Shown here piece by piece: positions 27,417 through 36,931 of a DNA stretch of 39,326 nucleotides. The notes under the pieces are model-generated. The model saw nothing but the letters and a program-made list of their open reading frames with translations, ran no database searches and was not told the DNA's origin. The DNA is from Parcubacteria group bacterium Gr01-1014_13. Lineage in GTDB: Bacteria > Patescibacteriota > Patescibacteriia > Magasanikbacterales > GWA2-37-8. The stretch's first letter is position 1, and each line of letters starts with the position of its first letter. The position numbers and the translations under genes are program-made. Location: assembly GCA_007376295.1 (NCBI GenBank), contig VMGB01000001.1:246643-285968 (forward strand), given 5' to 3'.

Positions 27417-30400
27417 TTATTGTTTAGCCAATTTAAGAACTGTTTCCTTATCCATTATTTTTTCTCCAGATGAATCCTTTACTATTAGATCCCCATTCTT
27501 ATTAACATTAAAAGTTGTGTCTTCTACATACCAAATAACATCTTTCTTTTTCGCAGGATCCCAGATACGTACGGCATTACTATTATTAGCCAGTATTGGT
27601 TCCAAGTCAGGGTTTGAATGTTCGGCAAAAACCAACTCCATTACCTTTCCATCTTCTTTGTTAAACAGGCTTTTACCTAAAGCCTCTACCCATTCATCCT
27701 TTCTATTTTTGTAAAGTTCCTCTGTCTCAATTATTTTATCTATTTGGCGTAAATCTGTAGAGCTTAATTTTAAGTTATGTTCCAAAGCGCTTTTATACTT
27801 TTCTTGTAATCCGTAGAGATAATTAGTTTTTTCTTCCAAAAATTTAGATGATCCCTCCGTGTAAACAAGAGAACTATCCATATGTTTTTCGATGGCAGCT
27901 CTCATGGTCTGGAAGTTGCCAAAAAACTCTTTCTGGTTTGATCCGTGTTCTACTAAAAATTTATTTAGCGGTGCGTCTGCGTGTGGTTCAGATGCGATTG
28001 GCGATTTTTCCGCGCTTTTTTCTACATTTGTTTCCGGTGCTTGTTTAGGGGCTGGCATTTTTTCTGCAGGAATATTTTTTTCGACCGGTGCCACAACTGG
28101 CGCAGCTTCTGCAACCGGAGTTGATTCGCTGGATTTATATGTATTTAAAGTTTTTTCTACACGAGTTGCAGGACGTACGGCTTCGGTACGAGAAGATTCT
28201 GTTTGTGGAACAACCGTGTTGGTTTCTGCTTGAACTGAAGCATTCCCTTCCCATTGTGGCGCCAGCCTGCTTCCCATTTTTTGCCAATCTTCACGGATAC
28301 TTTCCTTTATATCTGTTTTCCCTAAATCCAATTCTTTGTCTGGAGCAACAGTTTTTTCCACAACTGCGCCGCGAACTCCCATTTGATCTACAGTTACGGT
28401 GCCGCTACCGCTTAAAACCGGCTTACCTCCCTCAAGACCAAAATAGCTTACTTTGCCACGCACGTGGTTATCAATTCCTGGCTTACCATTAACGGCATCA
28501 ACTTCCAGACCGGCATTGGCTAAATCCGTACTTTCTCTGCCTTGCATGGCTTGAAACAGACCACTTACCATTCTAGGATCATTGGTATTATATTTTTCGG
28601 CAAATTTCAAAAATTCATCTGGTGTACCTTTGTTTATATGGCCGGATAAATGCCTTAAGTGATAAGAACTAAAATGCTGGCTTTGCAAATAATTGGCCGC
28701 GGCTTGTGGGCCGCCATGTTTTAAAATCTCCTCAAAAATTACTTGACGGCGTTCTCCCCCGCTTTCATCTAAAGTATCAATAGTGCCTTTTATTATATTT
28801 CCATGATGTGAGTGGGCATCCGGGCCAATTTTACTAGCGTTTAAAATATTTTCAATTGATTCCTTGTTGCTTAGTTCTGGATGTTCCTTGAGAAAACTTA
28901 CCAATGAGTCAGAAAATTCTGCGCTCAATTTATTATCATCAATTATTTGATCAATACTGATACCTTGTGGTACTTCTGCTGGAACCGGAACTTCTGGACG
29001 TTCGACGATAGGTGGTTGCTCTGGACCGCTTGGAACTTCAGGCTTTTCTGATTCTTTATTTCCTCCGAGTATATTTGTGGGATTGGAATACGTTTCCCAA
29101 ACACGCTCTACATGCTCAGCAAAATTTTTAGACACGGTCACAGCTGCGCCATTCTCTTTTAATTGGCTTAGGAGTTTATCGATAGCCTGCTCATGCACAG
29201 TTGTACCGGAAATAGCCAAACCATAAATACCAAAACCACGGGCGATAGTGCCTAAAGCTTTTATGAAATCAACGGTTCTTTTTACGCCTCCAACGCCTTC
29301 TTTTTCTCCTCTACCAGTCAAAGCCCGGGCTGTTTCTATGGCTGAATTTACAAATACATCTTTAGCAACAAATTTTAATTCTGTTTTTTTCTCATTTGCG
29401 CCAAATGTTTTTTTGTCAAATTCTTTTCTGGCTTTACCCGCCCGTTCAGCAATAGCAGTGCCGGCGTACATAAGCCCACGTAACATCGCAAAGCCCGTAG
29501 CTGTAAGAGCAAAGTTCAATCCGTCCCGAGCAATTTTCATGCCAGAGATTTTACCTTGTATATATGAATCCAAGGCGCTATCCACTTGTTTGTTTCTATC
29601 TTTAGCAGTCGCCTTTGAATCTTGTTCATGCTTCATCGAAATCAACCACAATCTATCTAATAGCGCTTTTTTCTCTTCAGGAGAAATATCAGCCGATTCA
29701 ACTTTTGTTTTTAAATCAGCCAGATGCTGAACTATTTTTTCACTTTCTTCCAAAGTTTTATTTTTCTTATTTTTTTCAAAAGATTCAATTAAATTCTGGT
29801 ATGCTTCATTAATGGCTTCTCTGGAACCTTTGGATTCTTTGCGTCCTTTCCACCACTCGGCTAAGTCACCTTTGCCTTTTATGGCATACAACGCGTCGGT
29901 AATTAATTTTACACCCAAAACAGAAGTAACAGTGTCATAACTAACTTTCTGGGCTACTTTTTTTGTTTCACGATTAAAAACAGCCTCTTTAAATCTGCTC
30001 CACAGGCCCTTTTTTGGTTCTTGTTTTACTTCAACAGGGTAATCTGGAATTATCTCTACTTTATTTTCCGCTTTGACCATTTTCTCGGCCACAATACCTT
30101 TATCCGGAATTTCTCCGGACATAACGGGTTCTTTTTCTGAAGTTTTTAATTCAGCAGATGGTTTTACTGGCTCGCCCTGTAAATCACTCACATCGATTTC
30201 TACATCTTCATTTTCTGGTTCTAAGGGGTGTAATTCTAAACTTAATTTTTCTTCTTCTATCGGTTTTTCTTCTATAATTTGTTCTTCAAGCACAGGTTCT
30301 GTTTCTTTTTTTGGTTCTTTTACTTTTTCAACCGATTTTTCTTTTTCCTTAGTTTTTTCCCAAGAAGGGGCGTTCCCAGCCAACTGACTTTTAAATTCTT

Positions 30401-31427
30401 TGTATATATTTTCCGGAATTTTGGAGAGTAATTCTTTAAAAGTATGCTCAAATCTTTTCATTTGTTCCTCAACTTCGTTGGGAAGGTTCGCTCGATCCGC
30501 TTTACCAGCTAAACGCAAAATCTGATTAATTCTTTTGGTTAATTCATTGGTTTCTTGCCGTTTTTCTTTGCTTAATAATTTTACGCCGATTTCTTCAAGC
30601 AGGCCCCAATCAGCTTCCGCGTCTTCCAACCCTATAACTGTCACTTTTTTTTCTTTTGCCACCTTCTTTTTCTCCGGCTCGGGCTGTTCTTTGCCCACAC
30701 CCAACTCAATCGCGATTTTCTTCAAGTCTTCATCAGAAATTTCTTTTTCTTTTGGTTGCTGTTTAGGCACTTGATCCGGCGATTTAGGAAATATTTTATA
30801 AGCATCCTTTACGCCTAATTCAAAGTTGATGTCTATTTCTTCAAAATCATCATATAACTTCTGATCCAACTTTTCTTTCATTCTGCCCAACATGCCTTTC
30901 AAGGATTTGATATAATTCTCAATACTTAGGCCTTGAGGATTTTCAATATTATGATTTTGTAAGTAACTTTCCAATTCTTCCAGAGTTCTTTCGGCATGAT
31001 TATAGTGTTCCTTAACATTTATAGATTCACGATCGTCCCCGGCGGTGATGGTCTCCAATTCTTGTATATCCTCTTTAATCTCATCTTTAACTTCTTCTTG
31101 CGGTTCTGGAATTTTAGTCTCTGGCTGTTCCACTGATAACTCCTGTAGTTTATTTTTTATTTTATCTATCTTTTTTGATATTTTATTTATCGCTTTTGCA
31201 AATCTATCCTCGTCTTTTATAAAACGCTTCGGTTCTCCGCGTTCATCGCTAAGCTCAAAAATAAGCATGCTAATGCTTTTTACTAAACCATCCATTTCTT
31301 CGCCACCTTTTCTTAGAGCACCGGCCTCTACAGTCAGTGCGTCCAGGTCATTTTTTAAATTTTCGATGACCATTCGTCTTTCTTCCAAACTAGATGGCGG
31401 TCGAAATTTTTCAGGATTTTTAGGCAT
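27417..31427 (-). CDS. Giant (1336 aa) coiled-coil/low-complexity protein with central hydrophobic region
   Basis: Long uninterrupted ORF; charged coiled coils, central hydrophobic segments, Pro-rich linkers. Confidence 0.75.
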   Translation of the reverse strand: MPKNPEKFRPPSSLEERRMVIENLKNDLDALTVEAGALRKGGEEMDGLVKSISMLIFELSDERGEPKRFIKDEDRFAKAINKISKKIDKIKNKLQELSVEQPETKIPEPQEEVKDEIKEDIQELETITAGDDRESINVKEHYNHAERTLEELESYLQNHNIENPQGLSIENYIKSLKGMLGRMKEKLDQKLYDDFEEIDINFELGVKDAYKIFPKSPDQVPKQQPKEKEISDEDLKKIAIELGVGKEQPEPEKKKVAKEKKVTVIGLEDAEADWGLLEEIGVKLLSKEKRQETNELTKRINQILRLAGKADRANLPNEVEEQMKRFEHTFKELLSKIPENIYKEFKSQLAGNAPSWEKTKEKEKSVEKVKEPKKETEPVLEEQIIEEKPIEEEKLSLELHPLEPENEDVEIDVSDLQGEPVKPSAELKTSEKEPVMSGEIPDKGIVAEKMVKAENKVEIIPDYPVEVKQEPKKGLWSRFKEAVFNRETKKVAQKVSYDTVTSVLGVKLITDALYAIKGKGDLAEWWKGRKESKGSREAINEAYQNLIESFEKNKKNKTLEESEKIVQHLADLKTKVESADISPEEKKALLDRLWLISMKHEQDSKATAKDRNKQVDSALDSYIQGKISGMKIARDGLNFALTATGFAMLRGLMYAGTAIAERAGKARKEFDKKTFGANEKKTELKFVAKDVFVNSAIETARALTGRGEKEGVGGVKRTVDFIKALGTIARGFGIYGLAISGTTVHEQAIDKLLSQLKENGAAVTVSKNFAEHVERVWETYSNPTNILGGNKESEKPEVPSGPEQPPIVERPEVPVPAEVPQGISIDQIIDDNKLSAEFSDSLVSFLKEHPELSNKESIENILNASKIGPDAHSHHGNIIKGTIDTLDESGGERRQVIFEEILKHGGPQAAANYLQSQHFSSYHLRHLSGHINKGTPDEFLKFAEKYNTNDPRMVSGLFQAMQGRESTDLANAGLEVDAVNGKPGIDNHVRGKVSYFGLEGGKPVLSGSGTVTVDQMGVRGAVVEKTVAPDKELDLGKTDIKESIREDWQKMGSRLAPQWEGNASVQAETNTVVPQTESSRTEAVRPATRVEKTLNTYKSSESTPVAEAAPVVAPVEKNIPAEKMPAPKQAPETNVEKSAEKSPIASEPHADAPLNKFLVEHGSNQKEFFGNFQTMRAAIEKHMDSSLVYTEGSSKFLEEKTNYLYGLQEKYKSALEHNLKLSSTDLRQIDKIIETEELYKNRKDEWVEALGKSLFNKEDGKVMELVFAEHSNPDLEPILANNSNAVRIWDPAKKKDVIWYVEDTTFNVNKNGDLIVKDSSGEKIMDKETVLKLAKQ

Positions 31428-31430
31428 ACC

Positions 31431-31712
31431 TTAAGAAATAGAATCAAGTTCTTTGGTTGTGTTGGCGTTAACCTGAGCAACCGCATCTTCATATTTTTCC
31501 TCTATATTTTTTAACTCCCCAACAAGTTTTTCGTCCGCATTTTTGGTGACTTCTTGTAAATAACTAGCTTCCAAAACTTCGCTTAATTCTTCTAGCTGGG
31601 CTTCGCTCATTTCCGGCAACAAACTAAACAAGGCCTCACGCTGTTGTGAAGTTAATTCGAGAGTTGCTATCAAAAACCCCAACCTCTTTCCCCTCTCTTC
31701 GGCTGAAGACAT
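31431..31712 (-). CDS. Small alpha-helical/coiled-coil protein
   Basis: 93-aa ORF, 3 nt upstream of the giant gene in the same operon. Confidence 0.6.
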   Translation of the reverse strand: MSSAEERGKRLGFLIATLELTSQQREALFSLLPEMSEAQLEELSEVLEASYLQEVTKNADEKLVGELKNIEEKYEDAVAQVNANTTKELDSIS

Positions 31713-31725
31713 AAGGCTAAATTAA

Positions 31726-32337
31726 TTATTTTCCAAAAAGATGACGTTGTTTGTATCTGATAACCCAAAGGCTTGCTATTAAAATACCAAGCAAGAATCC
31801 AACAACTGAATTTACCGGAATATTTGGCCGGGCAAACCAAGGTGAGACGAGCGGATTGCTGATAGTTTTCATAGCCACATCTCCGCCTAAATATTCCCAG
31901 CCTTGCGCTGTCAAAGTTTGGGTAATAGCGTTGGATAAATTCCTAGCTTCGTTTTGACTATAGCTATAAACGTTTATATTCATAATACTGGCGCCATAAA
32001 CCATACCGGCTTGCACGTCTTTGGTCCACTTTTTTCTTTGTTCACGATCGCTTAAATTTTGCCATTGTGTGCGATCAAAAGAAACGGCGTTTGAGCCCAT
32101 TACTTTGTTATAAAAATCAGTAGTTTTCATTATTTGCGCCAAATTAGAGCCGATTCTTTCGGCTGATCTGGCTTGAGTATATGGATCTACGCCAGCCCGG
32201 TCTCTGGAGATTATCAAAACCTGGCTAGTGGCCAAGTATTGTTTAGGAAAAAACAGGCTTACCCCTGCGGATAAAGTCGCAAAAAGTATCCCCCAAACGA
32301 AAATTAATTTGGCATTCCTTTGTAAAAGATGAAACAT
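31726..32337 (-). CDS. Wzz-like polysaccharide chain-length determinant protein
   Basis: Two terminal TMs, FFPKQYLATSQVLI, C-terminal PNIPVNSVVGFLLGILIASLWVI. Confidence 0.75.
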   Translation of the reverse strand: MFHLLQRNAKLIFVWGILFATLSAGVSLFFPKQYLATSQVLIISRDRAGVDPYTQARSAERIGSNLAQIMKTTDFYNKVMGSNAVSFDRTQWQNLSDREQRKKWTKDVQAGMVYGASIMNINVYSYSQNEARNLSNAITQTLTAQGWEYLGGDVAMKTISNPLVSPWFARPNIPVNSVVGFLLGILIASLWVIRYKQRHLFGK

Positions 32338-32356
32338 AAATAATTACTATTATTTG

Positions 32357-33400
32357 TTATTTGGTTTGTACTACTTTAACTTCCAACTCTAGTGTTTTAT
32401 TCCCCCTTAAAACTTTCACATTAACAGCTGGATTGTTGTTAATAGTATACCATAAATTATCCGGAGTAACAATTCTACCGTTAACTTCCAGCAACACATC
32501 GCCCCGGCGCAAAACACTGGAAGGAGACCAGACACTTGAGACTATAAAACCATCCACTTTTGTTTTTTCAGAAATTATAGTTTGTTCATCGCCAAACCAG
32601 CCATCAACCCCGAGAGTTGGATAAGATAATGTTTGTTGGCTCAAAATTTTTGGTAAAATTCTGGTGAGATAAAAACTAGGTAATAATAAATTTTTTTCAG
32701 TTACAAATCCGACCACCCGTCCCTGACTATTTATCGCCACTTCACCGACACTAAACGAACCATTTAGTGAATACGATAACAGGGGTGCTGAATCCAAATG
32801 CGGAATTTGATAATTTAAAGAAGGATATAACACGGATCCATGGTACCAATAGGAATTATGAAAAATAAAGACATCGTCCAGAACGGAGTTTTCATCAATG
32901 AACCCTGATACTTTGAATTGACTGTCTTTAATTTTTATATAAAGAATTCCGGAATATTTATCAAGCAACGCTTTCTCTGGCTGTAAAACTCGCCCGTCGT
33001 CGGTGACAACGTACAAATTCTTGGAATTATTATCATAATTAGGCTGATACATAGCTAACCAGCCATCCGAGCTTAGCATTATACCGTCCCCTATTTTTTT
33101 ATTTAAATAACTAGCGCCGCTCAAATTAGACAGGCCCCGGTGCACAGATACGATGCGGGAAGAAACTTCTTCGCGGATACGACTTTCCAACTGGGCACGC
33201 GATAAACCTGGGCTGATATAAGATGTAACCCACATATCGCCTTCGGCAAGGCGGGGCCAAATCCAACCTAACATCATAGAAGCGCCGCTCATACCTGCGA
33301 CCAAACCAAAAATAACAGTGACTAAAAGTATTTTTAACCTTTGCCACAAACGATGAATTTCTATATTAGATGTTTTAGGAGGAAGATGAGGAGGGTGCAT
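32357..33400 (-). CDS. HtrA/DegP-like protein with PDZ domain, catalytic triad apparently degenerate
   Basis: TM, IGDGIMLSSDGWLAMYQPN, C-terminal PDZ SVLRRGDVLLEVNGRIVTPDNLW; ATG 33400. Confidence 0.7.
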   Translation of the reverse strand: MHPPHLPPKTSNIEIHRLWQRLKILLVTVIFGLVAGMSGASMMLGWIWPRLAEGDMWVTSYISPGLSRAQLESRIREEVSSRIVSVHRGLSNLSGASYLNKKIGDGIMLSSDGWLAMYQPNYDNNSKNLYVVTDDGRVLQPEKALLDKYSGILYIKIKDSQFKVSGFIDENSVLDDVFIFHNSYWYHGSVLYPSLNYQIPHLDSAPLLSYSLNGSFSVGEVAINSQGRVVGFVTEKNLLLPSFYLTRILPKILSQQTLSYPTLGVDGWFGDEQTIISEKTKVDGFIVSSVWSPSSVLRRGDVLLEVNGRIVTPDNLWYTINNNPAVNVKVLRGNKTLELEVKVVQTK

Positions 33401-33401
33401 A

Positions 33402-34193
33402 TTACTTCCAGCGGATAATAAAGAATAAAAATAGGGGGAACAAAACGGCATTAAAACTTAAAAACCAAACCTGTTTACGCCAATTTATTCCTTCCGGACT
33501 TAAATTGAACCTGGCTAACAACCAAACTACATACCAACACCAGATTAAAACCAGAGTACCAGTAAGGTAACCTATGGGCAAAAGTCCTATTACCCAAAGC
33601 AATTCCAAAATCATTACAAACCAACAACCTACCCATATCCAAAAACGCTTATTTTCTTCTACTCCATACTCCCACCACCACCAACCAGCAACAAACGTAG
33701 AAAATAACGAAGCCAATATGTACCAAACCCACGAATTAATGCCGGGAGCGATTTGAAAGGAAATTATTGCCCCAGCGGCTTGAAATACTCCGGCCAGACC
33801 AATTACTGACATGATAAACCGCCAACGCAAATGCGGTTTGAGAAAAGTTGCCAAGCTGACGCTTGATGCCGGCAATAACCAAAAACTGAAAAAGGAAAAA
33901 AAACAAAATAGGGCACCAAACAAATACCAGGCAAACCGCCATTCAATAAACAGGAGGAATGACAAAGACCCCAGCACCATCACCACCAGGGATGCTATAT
34001 GTTTGTACCGGCTCATCTCGGCTGGGTAATAAACTAGCCACATCAAAGCTCCCCAAATAGCGAGTCTAAATAGCAACCAAACCCCAACCAACCACCAGGA
34101 ATGGAACTGGCGTAACCACCAAAGCATAACTAGGTTTACAAGTAAATCCAGTACAGCGGCTAGTTTTGGATGAAAGGATAATGATTTAAGCAT
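33402..34193 (-). CDS. Polytopic membrane protein
   Basis: 263-aa ORF, several TM helices rich in Trp/Phe. Confidence 0.7.
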   Translation of the reverse strand: MLKSLSFHPKLAAVLDLLVNLVMLWWLRQFHSWWLVGVWLLFRLAIWGALMWLVYYPAEMSRYKHIASLVVMVLGSLSFLLFIEWRFAWYLFGALFCFFSFFSFWLLPASSVSLATFLKPHLRWRFIMSVIGLAGVFQAAGAIISFQIAPGINSWVWYILASLFSTFVAGWWWWEYGVEENKRFWIWVGCWFVMILELLWVIGLLPIGYLTGTLVLIWCWYVVWLLARFNLSPEGINWRKQVWFLSFNAVLFPLFLFFIIRWK

Positions 34194-34251
34194 AATATAC
34201 GCGCCGTATTATAGCCTTTTTTTAGAGAAAAGGCAAACTGTATATGGAAAT

Positions 34252-34281
34252 AAAAAAGCGCCGTACCCGAAGGTCGTGCGC
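34252..34281 (-). terminator. Intrinsic terminator with UUCG loop
   Basis: Minus strand GCGCACGACC-TTCG-GGTACGGCGC-TTTTTT. Confidence 0.75.
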
Positions 34282-34297
34282 TCACTAACTGCTGAAA

Positions 34298-34834
34298 CTA
34301 ATGATCCAAGAGCATTGCTTTAGGCAGCTCCGAACGTTCTCCTGGGTAATAGGCCGATGGATCATGAGACATGTTGATATATTCGATACGCTTATAACCA
34401 AGCTGTTTTGCGAGCGGTTCCAAAACAGTATGAGCAATTTGACGCAATTGCGGATCATCCAAAAACAATTCGCACTTCAACGGCCGCTCACCTTTATAAG
34501 GAACAATCTGATCGTTCATTCGAATGTTTCTTCTAGCATAACTAATCGTGCCCTCAAATTCTTCCATCGGAATTGGTTGCGCAACATCAGTAATGCACAA
34601 TAGTTTGCCTAAAAACTCTTTCTTCCAAAACCACCAACCAGTGGTTGTGTGCAAATGAATAGTATGTGCATAGGTTTCTGTATACCAACTAAAATCTTCA
34701 TTCTTACACCTATGACTGCTTAACCATACTGTTTTTTTACCTAATTTAGCAATCACCTTTATAGAAGCAACATCGATAGATATTTGCCTCATAGCTTCGT
34801 CGATCACACGAACCCACGGCGAAATTTGTGACAT
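34298..34834 (-). CDS. Hypothetical protein (178 aa)
   Basis: SD taggag before ATG 34834; own promoter and terminator. Confidence 0.65.
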   Translation of the reverse strand: MSQISPWVRVIDEAMRQISIDVASIKVIAKLGKKTVWLSSHRCKNEDFSWYTETYAHTIHLHTTTGWWFWKKEFLGKLLCITDVAQPIPMEEFEGTISYARRNIRMNDQIVPYKGERPLKCELFLDDPQLRQIAHTVLEPLAKQLGYKRIEYINMSHDPSAYYPGERSELPKAMLLDH

Positions 34835-34895
34835 TGGTGACTCCTATCTAAAACCACCAGAATCACTCTGGCAGGTGTCCACAAACTTAGTGGAC
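34835..34895 (-). promoter_or_regulatory. Structured 5' leader with possible SD sequestration
   Basis: Hairpins GTCCACtaagtttGTGGAC and ACCtgCCAGAgtgatTCTGGtGGT; alternative TGGTG...AGGAGT...CACCA enclosing SD. Confidence 0.4.
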
Positions 34896-34897
34896 AG

Positions 34898-34930
34898 ATT
34901 AAACTAACACAGAAAAAGCTTGTTGTCAAC
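34898..34930. promoter_or_regulatory. Divergent overlapping promoters (34834 gene on -, smpB on +)
   Basis: Plus TTGTCA-17-TATCCT; minus TTGACA-17-TAGTTT; -35 elements overlap in TTGTTGTCAACA. Confidence 0.5.
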
Positions 34931-34960
34931 ACCCCGATTTTATGTTATCCTTCAAGAAAT

Positions 34961-35404
34961 ATGTCAGTCCTAGCCGAAAACAAAAAAGCCCTATTTGACT
35001 ATGAAATCCTCGAAAAATACGAGGCTGGTTTGGCATTGACTGGCCAGGAAGTAAAATCTGCCAGAATGGGTCAAATCAACCTAAAAGGCTCCTACGTCAC
35101 CTTTCATAACGGCAAAGCCTATGTTTTAAATATGCATATAAACAAATATAAGCCAGCTGGCCCTATGCCCGACTATGATCCGACCCATACCCGCCAATTA
35201 CTCCTTCACAAAAAAGAAATCGCATATTTACAAGGAAAATCCATGGAAAAGGGCTTGACAATACTGCCTTTACAAGTGTATACTAAACAACGCTTGCTCA
35301 AGATAGAAGTGGCTGTCGCAAGAGGAAAAAAGACCTACGACAAAAGAGAAGCCATAAAATCTAGAGAACTGAAAAGAGAACTCGATCGAGCAAGAAAAAA
35401 CTAA
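34961..35404 (+). CDS. smpB: SsrA-binding protein SmpB
   Basis: AENKKALFDYEILEKYEAGLALTGQEVKSARMGQINLKGSYV, KKTYDKREAIKSRELKRELDRA. Confidence 0.97.
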   Translation: MSVLAENKKALFDYEILEKYEAGLALTGQEVKSARMGQINLKGSYVTFHNGKAYVLNMHINKYKPAGPMPDYDPTHTRQLLLHKKEIAYLQGKSMEKGLTILPLQVYTKQRLLKIEVAVARGKKTYDKREAIKSRELKRELDRARKN

Positions 35405-35796
35405 GGGGGTGCCGGGCTTCGATAGAGGCTGCTGGCTACGCTGGCATACCGAGGACGCTCTTCACCTCGTAAATCACAGGAGCAATATAATAAGTGCAAA
35501 CTTATTTACAAAAGCCAAAGTTGCTGTTGCCAATTTATTTGGTCAACGCGCTTTCGCTCCGGTAATGGCTTAATACCCAATACCCATTGCACCGACAATA
35601 CTCTGTAGTCGGATCGCAGTGTCACTAACAGAGAGTAGCTATACTGTAGCGCCGACTGCGATATAGTGAAGTTACCCGGCTAGTCAAAGTGATTTTCGTC
35701 CCCTTCTATCACCTTGATGAAATACCAAGGGACACTAAGTATGTAGAAGGTTTAGTCAAAGTTATCTACACGCGAGTTCAACTCTCGCCACCTCCA
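35405..35796 (+). ncRNA. ssrA: Transfer-messenger RNA (tmRNA)
   Basis: GGGGGTGCCGGGCTTCGA 5' end, T-arm GAGTTCAACTCTCGCCACCTCCA 3' end pairing with GGGGGUG; follows smpB; tag frame 35496-35573. Confidence 0.93.
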
Positions 35797-35802
35797 CACG
35801 TT

Positions 35803-36348
35803 ATGCGTATATCGCACAAAAAACATAAACCAGAACCGAAAAAAACTTTTTTCTTTAATGCGGGTATTACTGTTCCTGAAGTTTTGGTTTTAGGTAATGA
35901 TGGTAAAATGTTGGGCTCAATGAGCCCAGCCGAAGGTATGCGTTTAGCTAAAGAACAAGAACTTGATCTGGTTTTAATCAATCCTAAATCAAACCCGCCG
36001 GTAGCAAAAATTATTGATTTCGGACAGTTTAAATATCAGCAAGAAAAAGAAGAGCGTTTAAAACAAGCTCACGCCCATGTAACGGAAGTAAAGGGTATAA
36101 GACTTTCTCTGCGCATTTCTCCACACGACATGAAAAACAGAGAAAATCAAACTATCGAATTTTTAAATGATGGAGATAAGGTAAAGATAGAAATCTTTTT
36201 AAAAGGCAGAGAGATGCAACAAAAACAGATGGCTAAAGATATAATTGAAAGATTTATAAACAACGTAAATGCTTTAGTACCCGTCCGCAAAGATCAAGAA
36301 ATAGAATCACAATTTAATAAAGTAACAGCAATCATTGCTAAAAAATAA
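35803..36348 (+). CDS. infC: Translation initiation factor IF-3
   Basis: [30 protein letters not shown]..., [25 protein letters not shown]; start placed at ATG 35803. Confidence 0.92.
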   Translation: MRISHKKHKPEPKKTFFFNAGITVPEVLVLGNDGKMLGSMSPAEGMRLAKEQELDLVLINPKSNPPVAKIIDFGQFKYQQEKEERLKQAHAHVTEVKGIRLSLRISPHDMKNRENQTIEFLNDGDKVKIEIFLKGREMQQKQMAKDIIERFINNVNALVPVRKDQEIESQFNKVTAIIAKK

Positions 36349-36349
36349 T

Positions 36350-36544
36350 ATGCCTAAACTAAAAACACACAAAGCGACAGCCAAAAGATACAAAGTAACA
36401 AAAACTGGAAAAATTATAAAACGCACAGCTGGACAAAACCATTTCAATGCCAGAGAAAATGGCAAGACAGGTCGTAATAAAAAATCCGATGTAGTTGCTA
36501 GTCAGACACTACGCCGAGTAATGCAGATTAATTTACCGAACTAA
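36350..36544 (+). CDS. rpmI: Ribosomal protein bL35
   Basis: [32 protein letters not shown]. Confidence 0.95.
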   Translation: MPKLKTHKATAKRYKVTKTGKIIKRTAGQNHFNARENGKTGRNKKSDVVASQTLRRVMQINLPN

Positions 36545-36549
36545 TACAT

Positions 36550-36894
36550 ATGACAAGAGTTAAAGGTGGTTTACTCCACGCTAAACGCCGACGCGGGATA
36601 TTAAAACACACACGTGGTTTCCGCTGGGGCAGAAAATCAAAGATCAAAGTAGCTAAACCAGCCAAAATGAAAGCTGGTCAATTCGCTTTTGAAGACCGCC
36701 GCCAAAAAAAGCGCACTAACAGAGGTTTGTGGAATATCCGCATCAATGCCGCTGTTCGTGAATTTGGTCTAAGCTACAGCAAGTTAATCAACGCCTTGAA
36801 GAAAAACAATGTTGCGCTCGACAGAAAGATACTGGCCGAACTCGCTGAAAACCACAGTTCTGTATTCGCCAAAGTGGTAGAAGCTGTAAAGTAA
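36550..36894 (+). CDS. rplT: Ribosomal protein bL20
   Basis: TRVKGGLLHAKRRRGILKHTRGFRWGRKSK..., RQKKRTNRGLWNIRINAAVR. Confidence 0.95.
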   Translation: MTRVKGGLLHAKRRRGILKHTRGFRWGRKSKIKVAKPAKMKAGQFAFEDRRQKKRTNRGLWNIRINAAVREFGLSYSKLINALKKNNVALDRKILAELAENHSSVFAKVVEAVK

Positions 36895-36898
36895 AGGC

Positions 36899-36926
36899 TT
36901 GACAAAAAAAGCAAAATAAGTAAAAT
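36899..36926 (+). promoter_or_regulatory. sigma70-like promoter for putative sRNA
   Basis: TTGACA-16-TAAAAT, immediately after the rplT stop. Confidence 0.6.
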
Positions 36927-36931
36927 ATCTT

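Noticed and set aside
29248-29730. 160-aa plus-strand ORF (and others at 30073, 31045)
   Set aside because: Antisense to the 1336-aa ORF; Ser/Phe-rich shadow sequence.
35689-35802. N-terminal extension of the infC ORF in the track
   Set aside because: Encoded by the tmRNA 3' half; IF3-like sequence begins at ATG 35803.
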